Origin: Bacteroidales bacterium
Lineage (GTDB): Bacteria > Bacteroidota > Bacteroidia > Bacteroidales > Muribaculaceae
Assembly: GCA_900752535.1 (NCBI GenBank)
Contig: CAADVV010000160.1
Location: 1-6,771, forward strand
DNA: 6,771 nt
Reading direction: 5' to 3'
The translations under genes were made by a program, and so were the position numbers. The number at the start of each line of letters is the position of its first letter. Position 1 is the first letter of the stretch. Shown here piece after piece: positions 4,144-6,771 of this stretch. The notes below the pieces were generated by a model. That model did no database searches. It was not told the origin of the DNA and saw only the letters and a list, made by a program, of their open reading frames with translations.

Positions 4144-6564
4144 TCAGCGTATGATGACCTTGCGGTTGCCGTGGATATAGAAGCCCGGAGTGGTGGGGCG
4201 CTCGATGCGGCGTCCCGAGAGGTCATACCACGGGGCGTTTTCGTTGTCTGTGTCGGAGACGATGGTGTCGACGAAGCCTGAGCCTCCTTCGATGTCGGTG
4301 TAGAAGACGGCGTTGTCTTCTCCGCGGCTGACGTCGAGGGTGACTTTCACGGTGTCATAGCCCTTGAGCGTCTTGCCCGGGCGGAGCACGACGTTGCCGT
4401 TGTCATAGCCGTTTTTGCCGGTGCCGAGCATGAAGATGTCGCCCTTGTGGCTGACGGTGTAGCCGTTCCACTCGTTGTCAGAGCCGAACTGACCGCCGTT
4501 CCAGCTTGCCTGGGGCATGAACTTGAAGTTGACGTTGGTGTCGTCGAGGTCATGGCCCACCCTGAACGTGTGGTGGTGGAGATAGCCGTTGTCGGCGTCC
4601 TGCTCCATGGTGATGTAGTAGCGTGCCCAGTCCCAGTCGGAGACATTCGTGCCGATATAGTCGGGACAGATTGAGTTGAGCGCACCTATAATGTAATAGG
4701 TCTTCTTGGGAGCGGGCGGGAGCACGATGTTCTCGTCATAGTCGACACGGATGACGGCCTTGTCGGTCCCGGCCGAGCAATCGAGGGTGACGGTGACGCT
4801 CTGACCGTTCTTAAGGTCGGCGCCGTCTTTGACGAGGAGATGGCCGTCATAGGTCATGCGGAGCACGGGGTTCTCCTCGAGGGTGACTTTGTAGCGGCTG
4901 TTGGCGGGCGAAAATTCCGTGCCGTCGGCGCGGTCTGGCGTGGCATAGAACATCATGTCGAAACGGTCGGGGCGCATGTTCTGTCCAACCCTGAAGGTGT
5001 GGGTGTAGGTCTTGTCGACATCCTTGATGGCGATGTAGTTGTCATTCCAGCTGTTGAAGGTCGACGAGGGAACGACGCAGTCGCGCGCAACGCCGTTGCA
5101 CGGGCCCTGGATATAGGCTGTGCCCGAGCCGTCGGCGTTCATGGCCGGCGAGGGGAGCTGATAGACTCTCACGTAGTCAACCTCCATAGCCAGGGGGAGA
5201 GCGTTGTAGTCGACGCCGCCTCCGCCGCCCCAGTCACCGCCGAAAGCGAGGTTGAGGGTGATGTAGTAGGGACGGTCATAAGGCCAGTTGACGTGGCCCT
5301 GATGGTCGTTGGCATAGCTCAGGATACGCTGTCCGTCGGCATACATGGCTATGTTGTCGTTGTCCCACAGCAGGGCGTAGGTGACCCAGCCGCCCTCCAT
5401 ATTGTCGATGTGGCGCGAAGCGCTCACCTGGGTGTTGTTGGCATGATAGTGGCCGATGGCGTGAAGCGAGCTGACACAGTTGTTGGGGTCGTTGCCGACC
5501 TCCTCCATGATGTCGATTTCGCCGCAGGTGGGCCAGGTCTCGTCGCTCCAGTTGACGCCTTCGGGCATCATCCAGTATGCGGGCCATGTGCCTTTGCCCG
5601 AGGGCAGTTTTATGCGTGCTTCCATGTAGCCGTAGCGCCATGCGGCATATCCGCTGTGGTCGCCGTCGGCGTCGTGAGAGTCGATGCGGCCCGAATAAAT
5701 TTTACCGTCCTTGCCCTTGAAGCAGTTGATGACGAGTTTGCCGTCGCGAATCTCGAGGGTGCGTCGCGAATCGCCGTTGGCGTCGGTGATTGCCTGGTTG
5801 CCGGGTTTGTAGGTCTGGAGCTCGTTGTTGACATTGCCGGCGCGCCAGTCCATGGCGTTCCACTTTGTGGTCAGCGACGAGGCGTTGTCAAACTCGTCAT
5901 TCCAGACCATCACATAGCCTTCGGGGGCCTTGTCAAGAAACGAAGGCGTCGGGGGAGCCTCAAGTTCGTCGGCGCTCTGGAAGATTATGTCATAGATTTC
6001 TATGGTCGAGCCGACAGTGGCGCCTCCGGCGTCAAACATCAGACGGGCTTGCGGAATATCGGCCGACGGAGAGACGTTGTGGAGCACAAACAGCAGCTCC
6101 CTGTTGGCCGGAAGCGTGACATATGTGTAGCCCATGTTCTTGTGGTCGGGGTCTGAAGTGTCTTCAATCTTGACGGTGAAATTGTTGGCGGCCGTGGACT
6201 TAACGTGGAACGTCAGGTCATATTTCTTGTCGCTCTCCATGCGGTAGTCGGTGGTGAAGCTCATCTGGGCTGTCCACTGACCGGAGCCGCGCCCCTGGGG
6301 GGGAGTGTAGGTTATCTTGCCTGTGGTGAAGTTGTTGCCCGAATAGGTGGCATAGGGACCGCCCGGCAGCTGCTGCCATGAATCGTTCATGATTGATGCC
6401 TCGAACCTGGCGCCCTGAAGCATGTTGTTGCCCCCTGACTTGACCGGATTGTTGGCGTCGGTGTAGGTTGTGTAAGCGGCGGCGTCGCTCCATGGCGTCT
6501 GAGCTACAGACACCATTGTGGCCGTCAGGGCGAGTAGCCCTGTGGCTAAGATCTTTTTGTTCAT
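4144..6564 (-). CDS. Secreted GH16 endo-beta-1,3(4)-glucanase (laminarinase-like), multidomain
   Basis: This enzyme should hydrolyse beta-1,3- or mixed-linked beta-glucans outside the cytoplasm. The 806-residue protein has a signal peptide (1-21, cut after SVA). Residues about 45-197 resemble the carbohydrate-binding beta-sandwich (CBM4/9-like) common in Bacteroidetes laminarinases, with WTAQMSFTTD and KKYDLTFHVKS. The GH16 domain spans about 215-470: WNDEFD (221), NNELQTY (246), GRIDS (292), YGYMEARIKLPSGKGTWPAYWMMP (311-334 region) and catalytic EIDIMEEVG, with nucleophile Glu349, Asp351 and acid/base Glu354. The extra Met in ExDxxE is the beta-bulge form typical of laminarinases and lichenases, not of kappa-carrageenase-type deviations. 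Two repeats follow at about 482-609 and 622-757, then a linker and a tail YDLSGRRIE...GFYIHGNRKVIIR. No SusC/SusD genes flank it, so it is not in a visible polysaccharide utilisation locus. The start is the ATG that gives the signal peptide. Exact substrate is not decidable here. Confidence 0.92.
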   Translation of the reverse strand: MNKKILATGLLALTATMVSVAQTPWSDAAAYTTYTDANNPVKSGGNNMLQGARFEASIMNDSWQQLPGGPYATYSGNNFTTGKITYTPPQGRGSGQWTAQMSFTTDYRMESDKKYDLTFHVKSTAANNFTVKIEDTSDPDHKNMGYTYVTLPANRELLFVLHNVSPSADIPQARLMFDAGGATVGSTIEIYDIIFQSADELEAPPTPSFLDKAPEGYVMVWNDEFDNASSLTTKWNAMDWRAGNVNNELQTYKPGNQAITDANGDSRRTLEIRDGKLVINCFKGKDGKIYSGRIDSHDADGDHSGYAAWRYGYMEARIKLPSGKGTWPAYWMMPEGVNWSDETWPTCGEIDIMEEVGNDPNNCVSSLHAIGHYHANNTQVSASRHIDNMEGGWVTYALLWDNDNIAMYADGQRILSYANDHQGHVNWPYDRPYYITLNLAFGGDWGGGGGVDYNALPLAMEVDYVRVYQLPSPAMNADGSGTAYIQGPCNGVARDCVVPSSTFNSWNDNYIAIKDVDKTYTHTFRVGQNMRPDRFDMMFYATPDRADGTEFSPANSRYKVTLEENPVLRMTYDGHLLVKDGADLKNGQSVTVTLDCSAGTDKAVIRVDYDENIVLPPAPKKTYYIIGALNSICPDYIGTNVSDWDWARYYITMEQDADNGYLHHHTFRVGHDLDDTNVNFKFMPQASWNGGQFGSDNEWNGYTVSHKGDIFMLGTGKNGYDNGNVVLRPGKTLKGYDTVKVTLDVSRGEDNAVFYTDIEGGSGFVDTIVSDTDNENAPWYDLSGRRIERPTTPGFYIHGNRKVIIR

Positions 6565-6628
6565 GCTGGTCTTAAAGTGTTGATATCAGACTATGGAAGT
6601 GTGGAAAAATAAGAACTGGTTCGGACTG

Positions 6629-6636
6629 CAAAGGTA
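6629..6636 (-). promoter_or_regulatory. Bacteroidetes -7 promoter box for the GH16 gene
   Basis: The minus strand reads TACCTTTG, an exact TAnnTTTG match, 64 bases before the GH16 ATG, implying a leader of roughly 55-60 bases. A T-tract ending in TTTTTTGG lies only 12 bases upstream, closer than the usual -33 spacing. The box separates GH16 expression from the upstream tadA-like gene. Confidence 0.55.
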
Positions 6637-6711
6637 GTCATTTCGGGCCAAAAAACACCCCGCCCTTTTAGTTAAAGAGTCCCAAACCGCTATGAAGATT
6701 CTTGAGTGAAA

Positions 6712-6771
6712 TCAGTGGCGGCGGGCGGCGAAGAAGTCGCGCATCAGGGCCGAGGCTTCGTCGGCCATGAC
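6712..6771 (-). CDS. tadA: C-terminus of a probable tRNA-specific adenosine deaminase (TadA); 5' part outside window
   Basis: Only the last 19 residues are present, VMADEASALMRDFFAARRH, followed by TGA at 6712-6714. The pattern G/V-x-x-E-x-x-x-L-hydrophobic-x-x-FFxxxR is how TadA proteins usually end (for example ...EECxxLLxxFFxxRR). TadA converts A34 of tRNA-Arg(ACG) to inosine. The zinc-binding HAE and PCxxC motifs lie outside the window, so they cannot be checked. The usual Cys of the ExC motif is Ala here (DEAS). Another deaminase-fold protein or an unrelated gene with a similar end remains possible. Confidence 0.5.
   Translation of the reverse strand, partial: VMADEASALMRDFFAARRH

Noticed and set aside
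4840..6156. A 438-codon open frame on the plus strand, opposite the GH16 gene
   Set aside because: It lies entirely antisense to a gene with clear GH16 motifs, is dominated by Val, Gly and Ala as expected from the complement of GC-rich codons, and shows no signal peptide or recognisable motif.
1..6771. CRISPR array, tRNA, rRNA, insertion sequence or attachment site
   Set aside because: I found no regularly spaced repeats, tRNA cloverleaf, transposase motif or matching direct repeats at the borders of the accessory block.

Overview
The window looks like a chromosomal segment of a Bacteroidales bacterium, possibly from the Muribaculaceae/Prevotella side of the order. The reasons are a DUF4199 membrane protein, a C10 (streptopain-type) lipoprotein peptidase, secreted proteins ending in the Bacteroidales 'GR...GLYIV/GFYIH...KV' tail, no Shine-Dalgarno-like start contexts, and several TAnnTTTG (-7) promoter boxes. 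The taxonomic placement is inference from protein style, with no marker gene behind it.

Layout, left to right. (1) 1-484, minus strand: a DUF4199 inner-membrane protein whose 3' end lies outside the window. (2) 485-689: AT-rich spacer. (3) 690-3303, plus strand: a two-gene unit, clearly AT-richer than its surroundings at its start. It holds a C10 cysteine peptidase lipoprotein and, 13 bases after the peptidase frame ends, a secreted two-repeat protein of unknown function. A perfect 12-bp hairpin follows at 3325-3362. (4) 3412-3970, minus strand: a Fic-domain AMP-transferase gene. (5) 4144-6564, minus strand: a large secreted GH16 beta-glucanase (laminarinase-like) with an N-terminal beta-sandwich and two C-terminal repeat domains. 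(6) 6712-6771, minus strand: the last 19 codons of a gene that looks like tadA.

Two neighbouring genes are broken, each in an informative way. The peptidase has one in-frame TAG at 1767-1769, where the family carries an aromatic residue (usually Trp) directly after the catalytic His motif; the frame then runs open for 71 codons that contain the rest of the catalytic fold. The Fic gene has a 7-bp tandem duplication (TCCTGAA twice, 3500-3513) that shifts the frame. Removing one copy restores a 183-residue protein ending in SYYYEG, the class III Fic autoinhibitory motif. As written, the Fic core with an intact HPFMEGNGRATR active site is made without its inhibitory helix.

The genes do not form one pathway. 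The peptidase and its partner are a likely operon of exported proteins. The GH16 enzyme is a stand-alone glucan degrader with no SusC/SusD genes beside it. Fic is a separate regulatory or toxin-like enzyme. The 690-3970 block reads as accessory DNA between conserved genes.
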